Position numbers and translations under genes: made by a program. DNA of 64,000 bases from positions 8,742,001 through 8,806,000 of the forward strand of contig NC_067205.1 in NCBI RefSeq assembly GCF_026262505.1, given 5' to 3'. Positions 1 to 10,419 of this stretch are shown one piece after another; the stretch's first letter is position 1, and every line of letters starts with the position of its first letter. The notes beneath the pieces are model-generated. The model searched no databases, had not been told where the DNA came from, and saw nothing but the letters and a program-made list of their open reading frames with translations. The stretch is from Trichomonas vaginalis G3 (taxonomy: Eukaryota > Parabasalia > Trichomonadida > Trichomonadidae).

Positions 1-103
1 ATCATGCTCTCATTGTGTTTGGTAACATTTTCTTATTTGAGGAAGAACGTGGGTATTCAAATTTAGAAGTTCTAAAAAGAAAAAAAATTATTTTTTTGAA
101 TAA

Positions 104-1612
104 ATGACGAAATTTTCGAGGCAAACCTTACCTGAGCAGTTTTTGCAAGCGGAAAGTTTTGTAAATCTGGTCTGGGAGATCTGTGAAGAAAATTTCGAGC
201 ATTGCTGCAACGCAATCAAAGAAACGATTAATAATAATCTATTTTCTAAATCGACAACTATAGACATACTATGTGCAATATCAATATTCAGACCGCGTAA
301 AACCCGAATTTTATACAAATGTATCCTTACTTTAGCTGATAATTTTGATATTGACCAAGTATTTTTTCGTTCAACAGCTCTCAAGTCGGCTTTAGCAGAT
401 ACAACGCACAACAACAAATCATACGCGTACATCGATGCAGAATTAGATGACATTTTAAACATTTACAAGAAAAACGAAATTGGCTACTGTTTACTGAATG
501 ATGACCTCGAAAACTTTCAAAAACTTACACTGAACCAATCATTCGACATAAATACTAGAATGGCTCTTTGCAATGAACCTCAATCAAAAGAAACAACTTA
601 TCTCAACGTTGCTGCTAGATATGGAGCCATAAATTGTTTTAAGTATCTCAATTTAAATGGTCTTATGCCTGATTCAGATAGTTTTAACCTTGCAATTCTC
701 GGAGGAAATTTTGAAATCATCAAAATTCTTTCTTCAACAGCAAATATCACTAATGTAAGCTTACAAAAGGCCGTTACAAGTCATAGAAATGAAATTGCGC
801 ACTGGCTTATTGAAAATTACGAATTAAAATGTTCATGGGAGTCAATGTTACGAAACTACAATTTTACGTTCTTCATTGACTCATTATGTTCATGTCCGAC
901 CTTAGATACCTTTGATTACCAGAACGATACCCCTCTAATTGCTTCCTGTCGAATTGATATTTTATGGCTTTCCAAATTCTTGATGGAGCATACGAAAGAC
1001 ATCAACCATTACAACAACCAGAAGGTAAACGCTATATTATGCGCGTCAATGGGCAAAAACGAAGAATTAATAAATATTTTATTAGATAAAGGTGCAGATA
1101 TCAATAGCCACAATGCGAAAGACGCAACACCATTGATGGTAGCTTACTCTAATAACAGAAGAGAGATCGCACAGTTGTTAATTAAAAAAGGTGGAAAAAC
1201 TAATGGAGAAAGTAACGATTTGTTCTGCGCAATCGAACATAATGATTACTGGACAGTTGATATGTTACTTAAACAAGGTGCTGATGTAAACCAAACATTT
1301 AGAATTGAAAAAGTGACGCCTTTATTCCATGCTGTCTATCATAGATTGGATGAGTTGGTTAGTTTGATACTACAATACAAGCCGAATGTGAATCAGAGGG
1401 TTGGATATGGTCAAATGACTGCTTTGATGGAAGCTTGTAAAAATGGTTCCGAAATCATTGTTAGAAAGCTTCTGGAAACTGGCGCTGATGTTAATATGAT
1501 GGATGAGAATTGTCATGATGCATTGTATTATGCAAATTTGTCGAATTCCAGCGAAATTATTAAAATGATAGAAGAAAAGTTAGAAAAACCAGATGAAAAT
1601 ATAGAGAATTAA
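104..1612 (+). CDS. DUF3447-type ankyrin-repeat protein
   Basis: A 502-residue soluble protein with no signal peptide or membrane segment. The first 250 or so residues are helical, lack clear ankyrin consensus and resemble the amino-terminal half of the trichomonad DUF3447 ankyrin family. From about residue 300 there are ankyrin repeats, with consensus pieces such as GADINSHNAKDATPLM and GADVNMMDENCHDAL. Ankyrin repeats mediate protein-protein binding; partner and pathway are unknown. The ATG at 104 is the first in frame and follows an A/T-rich stretch, and no good initiator motif is visible in the 103 bases before it. The two ankyrin genes that follow are distant relatives. The fold is certain, the role is not. 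Confidence 0.85.
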   Translation: MTKFSRQTLPEQFLQAESFVNLVWEICEENFEHCCNAIKETINNNLFSKSTTIDILCAISIFRPRKTRILYKCILTLADNFDIDQVFFRSTALKSALADTTHNNKSYAYIDAELDDILNIYKKNEIGYCLLNDDLENFQKLTLNQSFDINTRMALCNEPQSKETTYLNVAARYGAINCFKYLNLNGLMPDSDSFNLAILGGNFEIIKILSSTANITNVSLQKAVTSHRNEIAHWLIENYELKCSWESMLRNYNFTFFIDSLCSCPTLDTFDYQNDTPLIASCRIDILWLSKFLMEHTKDINHYNNQKVNAILCASMGKNEELINILLDKGADINSHNAKDATPLMVAYSNNRREIAQLLIKKGGKTNGESNDLFCAIEHNDYWTVDMLLKQGADVNQTFRIEKVTPLFHAVYHRLDELVSLILQYKPNVNQRVGYGQMTALMEACKNGSEIIVRKLLETGADVNMMDENCHDALYYANLSNSSEIIKMIEEKLEKPDENIEN

Positions 1613-2440
1613 TGTTATTATAGAATTTTTTATGTGTTTATTTTGTTTTTTTATAAATTTTGTCTATGAAATTTTTATTACAAAAATTTTTTATATGAAA
1701 CATTTGACCATTATGTTTTCCATGAATTGTTTGAAATATAATGATCTGTTCCTTTCGAATTCAAAACTTTATAACAATAATTTCATATCTTAAAATATTG
1801 AAGTTATTATAAATGCATTCATATAAATATCAACACTATCATTTTGATCTTACACAGGCTATGTATAGACTTACAAAATGCACAATATACTTTACAATGA
1901 TTAGTTAATAGTACCGAGTCAGATTTTAGCATTTGTTCATCATAGTATTACCATTATAAAGCTTCTTTGATATCCTATACTTCCATATCAGTGTTGGTCT
2001 CTATTGTATTTCAAATAGTTCTATAATTTGAAAAAAATTCTCCATATTGAGTTGCAAAAGTAAAAAATTGAGGTATATTGTTTAAATCAATGACAATAGT
2101 GATATGCATTTTTGGGAAACTACTATTGATTGGACTCAATATTCAAATAGCAAATTTGAATTTTTCAATTATAACACTAATTTGTGATATGAATGTATAT
2201 ATCCAAATTTACACCAATTGAGCTGGAAGACAATTGCATGAATCTCAAAAGCACTACATATATGAATTCCTAATTTGAGATTTATTGATCAATCAGCTAC
2301 TATGACTAAAAGCATCATAAAGTTGTCAGAGGAAGAGCAGAAATAAATAGTTTTGATTTAGGGCAAGTTAAAGAATGCATCTGATCATTCAAAAAAGTGA
2401 CGAAAACATAAATTAATTTTATCTTGTTGTTTCTGTTTTA
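1613..2440. other. Intergenic, no gene seen
   Basis: About 830 bases of AT-rich sequence with no convincing open frame on either strand. Near its end (about 2393-2402) it holds AAAAAAGTGAC followed by TCTTGTTGTTTCTGTTTTA just before the next start codon. Both pieces recur, in the same orientation, upstream of the paralogous gene at 5246, so this is probably the shared promoter and leader. Confidence 0.5.
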
Positions 2441-4013
2441 ATGTCAATCGATGAACTATTACAAAATAAAACATGCGTACAAAAAGAAGCTAAAAATGAT
2501 ATTTCCCAAGACAAAAATACTCAAAAACAGACAACAAATTCTGAATCTAACAATGATATTGATCTTATCAAAATGTTTGATGATAACATAGCAGCATATG
2601 ACAAACGATATCACATGAAATCAAATGAATCCATTGATGAAGTTTTTGCTTTAATCGAAAAAGTTTTAATTTCGAAGTATAAAACGCCATCGATCAATAT
2701 TGTTTTAACAATACTCGAAGCAATCCGTTATAATTATAGATCTATCAATATTTATATTGATTTACTCAAACGAATCATCACAAAATATCCAATTCCTTCT
2801 TTACCAAAAGAACAAGTTGAAACTGCAAAATATAATGGCTTGATATTATCAACTAACCCTGAAGAAATATGTTTAATCGACAGATCCCTTTATGAGCAAG
2901 AAGAAAACGAAATTATAGAAATCATTGCATATGATCAAATTGATAAATTCAAAGAATATATTAGCAAAACTAAGAAGAATCGAATTTCCAGTTTTGACAT
3001 TCCTTCTTATAGACGTGTTACTCATATTGAAGGTTGTGCATATTTTGGATCAGTAAATATATTTATGTTCCTATTCCCAGATGCATATAAATCGCCAGAA
3101 ACATTTGAATGTGCTATCATAGGTGGTAACACTGATATTATTAATGAATGTTTGAAAAACGGTATGTTTTATTTTGATAGCGTAAATACCGCTATTGAAT
3201 GCCATAACAATCAATTTCTTGAATATGTTTTAGAAATGGGGCTTGTTGATATTAGAAAATTTAAATATTTAGTTGACTCAACTTGCACTGCAACAAATTT
3301 GAAAGCTCTCTTCCTTCTTTACAATAAGGATAAGGAAGGAACAGCTCAAACATTTGCAGCATTTCCACAATTGAATGATATTATCAAAAGCAAAATAATT
3401 GATTTTTACATCAGATGTCAAAGGATTTTTAAATGATGCAATATATCATAATAACTTTGAGATGGTCAAATTTATCATTGATTATTACAAAGAAAATAAC
3501 GAATTGTCTGACTCTATTCTTGAAGAAAATCTTTTACTTTCATTAGAATTTGGACAATCTGAGATAGCAAAATTTTTAGTTTCTCTTGGTGCAAAAATCA
3601 ATAAACCTGACGAATTAAATAGGGAATTTAAACGTGCAATAAAAGAACTGAATGAAGAAATTGCAAAATTACTTATTTCAATTGGTGCAAATGTCAACAT
3701 AGATATTGACGATTGTCATTCATATCTTCATAAAGCAGTATATAAGCAATATGAGAAGCGTGTTGCACTTCTTGTCAAACTTGGTGCAAACATAAATTCG
3801 CACGATGAAGATTATAACACGCCTCTTCATCTTGCAGTAAGAGAAAGAGATTATCAGATTGTGGATCTTCTTATTTCACTTGGTGCTGACCTTGAAGCAA
3901 AAGGTGAAAATGGACTAACACCTTTGCAAATGGCAGAGGACTATAGACACAATAATATTATACAACTTCTAATTTCAAAGGGAGCAAATGTCAATGCGAC
4001 AAAAAAGAAATAA
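2441..4013 (+). pseudogene. Ankyrin gene, tandem copy A, one frameshift
   Basis: A DUF3447-type ankyrin gene, closely related along its whole length to the gene at 5246-6809. Residues 1-320 (MSIDELLQNK onward) are the helical amino-terminal part. The last 200 residues are ankyrin repeats (GANINSHDEDYNTPLHLAV, GADLEAKGENGLTPLQMA). The reading frame changes near 3400-3410: this copy has one more T than its paralogue in a T run (gattttt against gatttt), so the protein would stop at 3436 while the rest stays open in another frame to 4013. Everything else is intact, so it is either a very young pseudogene or a one-base sequencing error. If the base is an error, the gene would be a normal host ankyrin protein of about 520 residues. 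Confidence 0.75.
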
Positions 4014-4079
4014 ATATAAGTTCTCTAATGATGAATTCTATTCTCAAAACTATTTGTTTCTGTTCCTATTTGTTTTTAA

Positions 4080-4189
4080 ATATGCCCATTCGCCCGTATG
4101 ACATGGCCTTCAATTCTGTTCTTTAAAGTTATTTTTCATTTACGCTTCCTAGGGAGTTTAATTAAAGTCAGAAGGACGTAACTGCACCA
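4080..4189. repeat. TTAA-flanked MITE, diverged copy
   Basis: A 110-bp non-coding element between TTAA copies at 4076-4079 and 4190-4193. It shares interior words with the element at 4955-5074 (TATGACATGGC, TTAATTAAAGTCAGA, and a GTAACTGCACC end). The ends are weakly inverted. It is more worn than its neighbour. TTAA duplications are the hallmark of piggyBac-type cut-and-paste transposases, so this looks like a passenger of that superfamily. Confidence 0.55.
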
Positions 4190-4207
4190 TTAAAAAAGAA
4201 ATCATTA

Positions 4208-4910
4208 GGGAAAACCGCAACCACTTTTTTTAATCACGATTTAAATATATAAATCGCGATTTTTTAGAAAAATCGCGACTTTTTTAAAATCGCGTTTTTT
4301 AATAAATTGCGATTTTATTGTGGTCGCGATTTTTCAAAAAAATCGCGATTTATATGGAAAATTGTGATCAAAATTAAACGCGATTTTCTTTATCAATCGC
4401 GAACATAGAACAAATCGGAACCATGATTTTGGACCTCATTAAGCGAAAAGGTCGCAATTAAATTCAATAACAAAGCAATTCACAAAGATTTTTTGAATCT
4501 AGAATGGCTGTTTATCCATTTTAGACTGCTCACAATATGGTTTTTCTGCATACTTGCCGAAATCAGAGATCTAAAATCAAACAATCTCGATAACAAATAC
4601 CTCAATCCCACTTTACTGGTCAAAATTCTTGAAGTCTTACTTTACTGCACTAATTAATCATAATTTACCTTTAACTAAAAAAATATTACATAAATCTAAC
4701 AAAAAAACCTTTAGCAATAAAAATACATTTGCTCAAGCCTATCGGCAACTCAAATCTAAAAAACTTTTTATAACATTCTTATTACAATTTTTATTTTATT
4801 CTTATATTTATATTTTTTAGTTCACTTTTTAAATAATGATCTTTAGATTGAACCAATAACGCGATTTATATATTTAAATCGTGATTAAAAAAAGTGGTTG
4901 CGGTTTTCCC
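4208..4910. mobile_element. 703-bp TA-flanked inverted-repeat element
   Basis: Inverted ends of about 45 bp: GGGAAAACCGCAACCAC at 4208 and its complement ending at 4910, continuing through TAATCACGATTTAAATATA. TA dinucleotides flank both ends (4206-4207 and 4911-4912), as for Tc1/mariner-type insertions. Next to the left arm are about eight copies of the palindrome AAATCGCGATTT and variants (4225-4400). The interior holds no credible gene; a 63-codon frame at 4629-4820 is low complexity. It is a non-autonomous element sitting between the two ankyrin copies. Confidence 0.65.
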
Positions 4911-4954
4911 TATTAAATATAGATAAAACGATATTCAAACCATTAAACATTTAA

Positions 4955-5074
4955 GGGTGCACTTACGCCCCTATGACATGGCATTCAATTCAGATGTTTA
5001 AGGTTAATTTTCAATGATGCTTCACGCCAGTTATCAAAAATTTGAATTAAAGTCAGATGGGCGTAAGTGCAGCC
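4955..5074. repeat. TTAA-flanked MITE, clean copy
   Basis: A 120-bp element with inverted ends GGGTGCACTTACGCCC and GGGCGTAAGTGCAGCC, exactly bounded by TTAA at 4951-4954 and 5075-5078. It has no coding capacity. A diverged copy lies at 4080-4189 and another in opposite orientation near 15712-15876, so this is a small dispersed family. Confidence 0.65.
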
Positions 5075-5245
5075 TTAAATAAATCCATTTTTACAACACA
5101 CAGTCTCCAATTTAATTTCTTCTGTTTGATTCTCTTATTCTGGGGACAGTAAGTTATGGAGGCTCAAATCATCCAATTTTTTTATTTATAAAGTTTTAAA
5201 AAAGTGACAATATCAAACGAATCTTGTCTTGTTGTTTCTGTTTTA

Positions 5246-6809
5246 ATGTCAGCCGAAGGACAATTGCAAAATAAAACATGCGTACAAAAAGAAGCTAAAA
5301 ATGATATTTCCCAAGACAAAAAATACTAAAAAACAGATAACAAATTCTGAATCCAACAATGATATTGATCTTATCAAAATGTTTGATGATAACATAGTAA
5401 CATATGATAAACTATATCACATAAAATCAAACGAATCCATTGATGAAGTTTTTGCTTTAATCGAAAAAGTTTTAATTTCGAAGTATAAAACATCATCGAT
5501 CAATATTGTTTTAACAATACTCGAAGCAATCCGTTATAATTATAGATCTATCAATATTTATATTGATTTACTCAAACGAATCATCACAAAATATCCAATT
5601 CCTTCTTTACCAAAAGAACAAGTTGAAACTGCAAAATATAATGGCTTGATATTATCAACTAACCCTGAAGAAATATGTTTAATCGACAGATCCCTTTATG
5701 AACAAGAAGAAAACGAAATTATGGAAATCATTGCATATGATCAAATTGATAAATTCAAAGAATATACATGCACAACAACAAAGAATCGAGTTTTCAGTTT
5801 TGATATCCCTTATTTTAAACGTGTTACACTACTTGAAGGTTGTGCATATTTTGGATCAGTTAATATATTCATGTTCCTATTCCCAAATTCATATAAAGCA
5901 CCAGAGACATTTGAATGTGCTATTATGGGTGGTAACACCGATATTATCAATGAATGTTTGAAACATGATATGTTTTATTATCATATTGTACAGACTTCTA
6001 TTGAATGTCATAACAATCAATTTCTTGAATATGTTTTAGAAATGGAACTTGTTAATATAAGAGAATATTGGTTTATGTTTCAACCCATTTTCACTTCAAC
6101 AAATTTGAAAGCTCTATTTCTTATGTACAATAAATATAAGGAAGGAATAGCTCCCTGCTTTGCAGAATTTCCACAATTAAATGATATTATCAAAAACAAA
6201 ATAATCGATTTTACTTCAAATATCGAACTTTTTTTAGAAAAAGCAATACATCATAATAACTTTGAGATGGTCAACTTTTTCATTGATTATTACAAAGAAA
6301 ATAATAGTTTGTCTGACTCTATTCTTGAAGATAATCTTTTTCTGGCATTATTTTTTAATCGATCTGAGATAGCAAAATTTTTAGTTTCTCTTGGTGCAAA
6401 ACTTAATGATGATATAGTGTTAAATGATGAATTTATAGATGCAGTAAGAAAACTGAATGAAGAAATAGCAAAATTACTTATTTCAATTGGTGCAGATGTC
6501 AACTTAGAAATTGACGATTATCATTCATATCTTCATAAAGCGGTATTGGACAATGATAGCAAGCGTGTTGCACTTCTTGTTAAACTTGGTGCAAACATAA
6601 ATTCAAAAGATGAAGATCGTAACACACCTCTCCATCTTGCAATAATGGAAAGAAATTATAATATTGTGGATCTTCTGATTTCGCATGGTGCTGACCTTGA
6701 AGCAAAAGGTGAAAATGGACTAACTCCTTTGCAATTGGCAGAGGCATATATAGCCAGTGATATTGTACAACTTCTAATTTCAAAGGGAACAAATGTCGAT
6801 GCGAAATAA
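5246..6809 (+). pseudogene. Ankyrin gene, tandem copy B, frameshift near start
   Basis: Tandem paralogue of the gene at 2441-4013, with the same leader and start region. The start homologous to copy A is the ATG at 5246 (MSAEGQLQNK). An A run near 5317-5323 has one more A than copy A, which closes that frame within about 30 codons. From about 5325 the protein is open to 6809, and an internal ATG at 5301 would give a 502-residue product. The amino-terminal half is DUF3447-like. The last 200 residues carry about six ankyrin repeats (GANINSKDEDRNTPLHLA, GADLEAKGENGLTPLQLA). It could still be translated from 5301, or the extra base may be a sequencing error. Confidence 0.75.
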
Positions 6810-7263
6810 AAGAAATAAAGTTGTGTTCTCTAATGAAGTTCATTCTTTTTTGATATTTGAAATCAAAATCTGGTAAAAAAAGAAACCACTGAATAGGCCT
6901 ATTTTTCATACACAGCCTACAAATTAAATTTCTTCTGTACGGTATTTTCATTTTTCTAATGAACGTAAGTTATGCTTAATTTGTAAACTAAATCTAACTC
7001 ACAATGAATTCTTTATACAATTTTATGTCCTGAAAATCGGAAGAAATAAAAAATTTTTAAAAATTCGTTATCAAATTTAAGTTGATAATGAATCCTTTAC
7101 ATAATTTATTTACTAAAAAGTCTGAAGAAATATAGTATAAATCAAAACAATAAATTTTTAAAATAAATCAAAAATAAGGAAAGAAAATATCCGTATATAT
7201 ACAAATAAACATAACATAATACATAATGCAAACATAAAAATAAAATAATACATCAAAATAATT
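6810..7263. other. Intergenic, convergent 3' ends
   Basis: About 450 AT-rich bases between the convergent ends of the ankyrin gene and the 877-residue gene. No RNA gene, repeat or open frame is convincing here. Confidence 0.4.
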
Positions 7264-9897
7264 CTAGAGTTTCTTGTATTTGTTCATTTCGAACTTAAGT
7301 GACTCAAGATGATGTTTCAGATTTGATCTGAAGTCCGATTTGATCTCAGAAGAGAACAGTTTAGTCAGCATTTGCTGCATGACCCGAACTGCCTTGGAAT
7401 TTCCGAAAATCAAATAAGAATTTTTGATCGTGCACGCGAAACTTCCCATTTTAGGAGCAATTAGTGGTAGGAAATTGTCCAGGAGGCCAAATCCTCCAAT
7501 TCTTGTCAATGTCATAATAAATTTGCAGAATTTTCTGAAGACAAAAGGATTTTGTGTCTCCGCCATCTTCTGGAACTTTATCTGACAGTCCGGTAGAGAA
7601 AAAGTGCTGATGACCGCATTTTTATTTTTCTCGGCCGCGTTGAAGATTTTCCAAGCTGCATCCATGGACTTCCTCGTTCCTGTGATCAAGTTATCGAGTA
7701 ATAAATGGACAAATTCGCCGTTGAACAAAATTTGAGATGAGAAATTTGGAAAATTCGTGCATTGCATGAGAATTTCGAAGCATTCCTCAACGTTGATGTT
7801 GCTGCCACATAAGGCTTGCACGCATATTTGTCCTAGGAACGATCCTGCCAATCCTTCGTAATATGAGTCGGAGTCGGTGAGTTTTATCTGGTTCATTAGA
7901 CGGATTATGGAGTTTATGATGGGAAGGAACCGCTTGGAATAGCCGTGAAGGATGACTTGTAAGATATCGTTTATATGATCTAATTGCGGTGGACAATTGC
8001 CTTGGCAGACGTAGCGGCCGTACTGGTTTAATATAATGGAGATGAACTGCGAAGCGGTGGCCGAAATTTTGAAAATAACATTTTGTTTGAAATTTCGGCT
8101 CTGGAGAATGAAATTGTGGGCGAACCAGCCTGAATGCATGCACATAATCGAGTTCAGGAAGTATCTACCGATCTTGTATTCGGAAGCTTCGATGACAGTT
8201 TCCAAAATTTGATCTTTAAGGAGGAGATTAAGGATTTGGTCGGAAGGAATCGAGGAAAGTGTACAGATGTCGAATGATGTTGGTGAATAGACGTCGTTCT
8301 TAAGGGATTTCATTAATCCAACACAAATAATCGGATTTTGTAAGAAACTGGCGATATTTGCAAGCTCAACTCTGCAGAGACGATGGAGCTCACAATCGAA
8401 CTCTGTAAATGGAGGAGAAAGTTGAAGATTGATGAGAATTGATAATAAATGAACTTGTTCAACGGAAATCGAGAAATGGGAGCAGTTTTCTGGTCTTTTA
8501 TGTAATCTTATGTTCTCGTGGCATAAAACCAAGAAGATTCTGACAAATCTGTATAAAAAATCGATATTATCTGGATTTTTGAAGATATTAAGCATAAAGA
8601 GCCTGATCTTTGGATATTTCATCATCAGTTTGAAGAAGTACGATATTCTATATGCATGGCATGATGAGTTATCCGCGATATCCAAATATTGATTTAATTC
8701 TATATGATTAAATGAATTTATAAGCTTGACAATCGGACTTGTATTATTTGTGGTTGCTTCTAGTAATGAAGAGAGCTGTTTCTCATCAATACAATAGTTG
8801 AAAATTTTAAATGGATTTGTATTTATGACATTTTGTAATTCTTCTTGAACGTAGCTCTTGATTGGATAATGAAGTACTTTGAAAGCATGTTGCGGTCCAT
8901 TCGATTTGATTTTTGGCTGATATTCTCCAAAATAAATCATTTGATTTAAAAATTCATCTTTGTCAACGCCAAACACCATGTTTTCGGCGAGTATATTTTC
9001 CTTTTCTGGTGGGTTCGTCGGTTCGTAAAACAAATCTAAATTTATCGAATCATTTGGCTTTTTAAGGCCTTTTACCCAATCGTATGAATAAATTAAGTCC
9101 GGTTGAGACTTTTCTTGCGTTTCCTTCTCGATTTTACCGATTGTTTGATGGTTTGCGAACTCAACTTTAATATTATTTTTAAAATTGCGTGCGTCTTGAA
9201 TAGAAACCGAACCGTGGGTTATTTCATACCAATTTAAGTATGCATGTTCATAATCTTCGAAATTTTCATATAATAAATAATTTGGCTCCGGAGGAATGGA
9301 TTGAGACTGCCATTGCCTGTCTACAGTCATATGGTGTAATAGCATAACTGTATCACGCTTCGGAATTTGAACTGGCAAAACTTCTGAAATATCTACTCTC
9401 TGATCTGAAAAAAACTTCGAAATCATGCGTAGGAAGTTTTTAGGTTGCAGTGGATTTTTTGCCGGATCGAATTTTCTATATATTGGAGTATTAACTTCAA
9501 TCAAAGAAGGACGCAAAGGAATGAAAACTTTGGAGACAATCTTCCTCGGGAGAAGTATGTTTTTGATTAGTGTTTCAATCCGAGACTTCCATGCATGGAT
9601 TCTAGTTTCGTAGTCTTTTTGGGTTATTTCTGGTTCGATATTTGGAAACTCGAGCTGTTTTGACGATAAATAACTATAGTTAAATGCTAATTCTAAGAGT
9701 GTAATTATGGAATCGTCATTAACTAGATCAAAACGGATTTTTTCATAAAATTTATCATATAAAATCAAATTTTCACCAGCATACACTACACTTTTTACAA
9801 TGTTTTCATCGTCCTTCGATGGGCTTTTAATTAAAAAAGAGTCTCCGGGTGATAATTCATGCGCATCGAAGGTAGAAACAGACATTGAATTCGACAT
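7264..9897 (-). CDS. Large conserved-looking protein of unknown function
   Basis: An 877-residue protein that I do not recognise. It has no signal peptide, membrane span or catalytic motif that I can see. Residues 1-330 are mixed and charged (SPGDSFLIKSPSKDDENIVK near the start). From about residue 350 the sequence is a run of leucine-rich helices with regular spacing, as in armadillo/HEAT-like alpha-solenoids, which suggests a scaffold. The ATG at 9897 is preceded on its own strand by TGTCACTTTTTAAC, an initiator-like motif 15 nt upstream, which supports this start. Solenoid fold is inference. Confidence 0.75.
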   Translation of the reverse strand: MSNSMSVSTFDAHELSPGDSFLIKSPSKDDENIVKSVVYAGENLILYDKFYEKIRFDLVNDDSIITLLELAFNYSYLSSKQLEFPNIEPEITQKDYETRIHAWKSRIETLIKNILLPRKIVSKVFIPLRPSLIEVNTPIYRKFDPAKNPLQPKNFLRMISKFFSDQRVDISEVLPVQIPKRDTVMLLHHMTVDRQWQSQSIPPEPNYLLYENFEDYEHAYLNWYEITHGSVSIQDARNFKNNIKVEFANHQTIGKIEKETQEKSQPDLIYSYDWVKGLKKPNDSINLDLFYEPTNPPEKENILAENMVFGVDKDEFLNQMIYFGEYQPKIKSNGPQHAFKVLHYPIKSYVQEELQNVINTNPFKIFNYCIDEKQLSSLLEATTNNTSPIVKLINSFNHIELNQYLDIADNSSCHAYRISYFFKLMMKYPKIRLFMLNIFKNPDNIDFLYRFVRIFLVLCHENIRLHKRPENCSHFSISVEQVHLLSILINLQLSPPFTEFDCELHRLCRVELANIASFLQNPIICVGLMKSLKNDVYSPTSFDICTLSSIPSDQILNLLLKDQILETVIEASEYKIGRYFLNSIMCMHSGWFAHNFILQSRNFKQNVIFKISATASQFISIILNQYGRYVCQGNCPPQLDHINDILQVILHGYSKRFLPIINSIIRLMNQIKLTDSDSYYEGLAGSFLGQICVQALCGSNINVEECFEILMQCTNFPNFSSQILFNGEFVHLLLDNLITGTRKSMDAAWKIFNAAEKNKNAVISTFSLPDCQIKFQKMAETQNPFVFRKFCKFIMTLTRIGGFGLLDNFLPLIAPKMGSFACTIKNSYLIFGNSKAVRVMQQMLTKLFSSEIKSDFRSNLKHHLESLKFEMNKYKKL

Positions 9898-9905
9898 TCA
9901 ATGTT

Positions 9906-9914
9906 AAAAAGTGA
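9906..9914 (-). promoter_or_regulatory. Initiator-like motif TCACTTTTT
   Basis: On the minus strand TCACTTTTT places the presumed +1 A 15 nt before the ATG at 9897. It fits the trichomonad initiator consensus TCA(C/T)T(A/T). Confidence 0.6.
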
Positions 9915-10419
9915 CACGTGTAGAGAGAATTTTTATTCGGCTTTTGAACTTAAAATGTAAAGCCATGATTGAATATTTAATGAAATAATTTGTCAGATTT
10001 TTCGTTTGACGTTTTTTTCGAAAATTTTTTTTGATCGCAATATTTATTTATATTGAATTCTATTGTATATTCAAAATCGATTTAAAGATCATTTTCAATT
10101 CAAATTCGGAATTAATGAATCGCAGTATTAGATAATCCACTGATTAATGTTGCTTCATAAAACACATCCCAAAATCAATATTTGCTTCCGATATTAATTT
10201 GACTATTTTTCTGATAGTAGATCGGAGTTTTATTAGCCAGGATCTAAATATCTGATAATAACTTTAGATGGAGTTTAACGTATGCAAAATGGTATATCAA
10301 TGACTAAAATGATTTGTTTAAGAATATTATCTTTTGAATTATGGAATTTTACTGTTCACTTTCAATTTCTGGTTAATAAACAAGTTTATATAATGTATTC
10401 ATAATCATAGATGCAATCA
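9915..10419. other. Intergenic upstream region, nothing recognised
   Basis: About 500 AT-rich bases between the start of the 877-residue gene and the 3' end of the long ankyrin gene. I see no open frame, repeat or RNA gene in it. Confidence 0.4.

Noticed and set aside
4629-4820. 63-codon frame inside the TA element
   Set aside because: Low-complexity Lys/Asn/Phe, no transposase motif; chance frame in AT-rich DNA.
6580-6951. Minus-strand 123-codon frame
   Set aside because: Antisense of the ankyrin repeats of copy B; no independent support.
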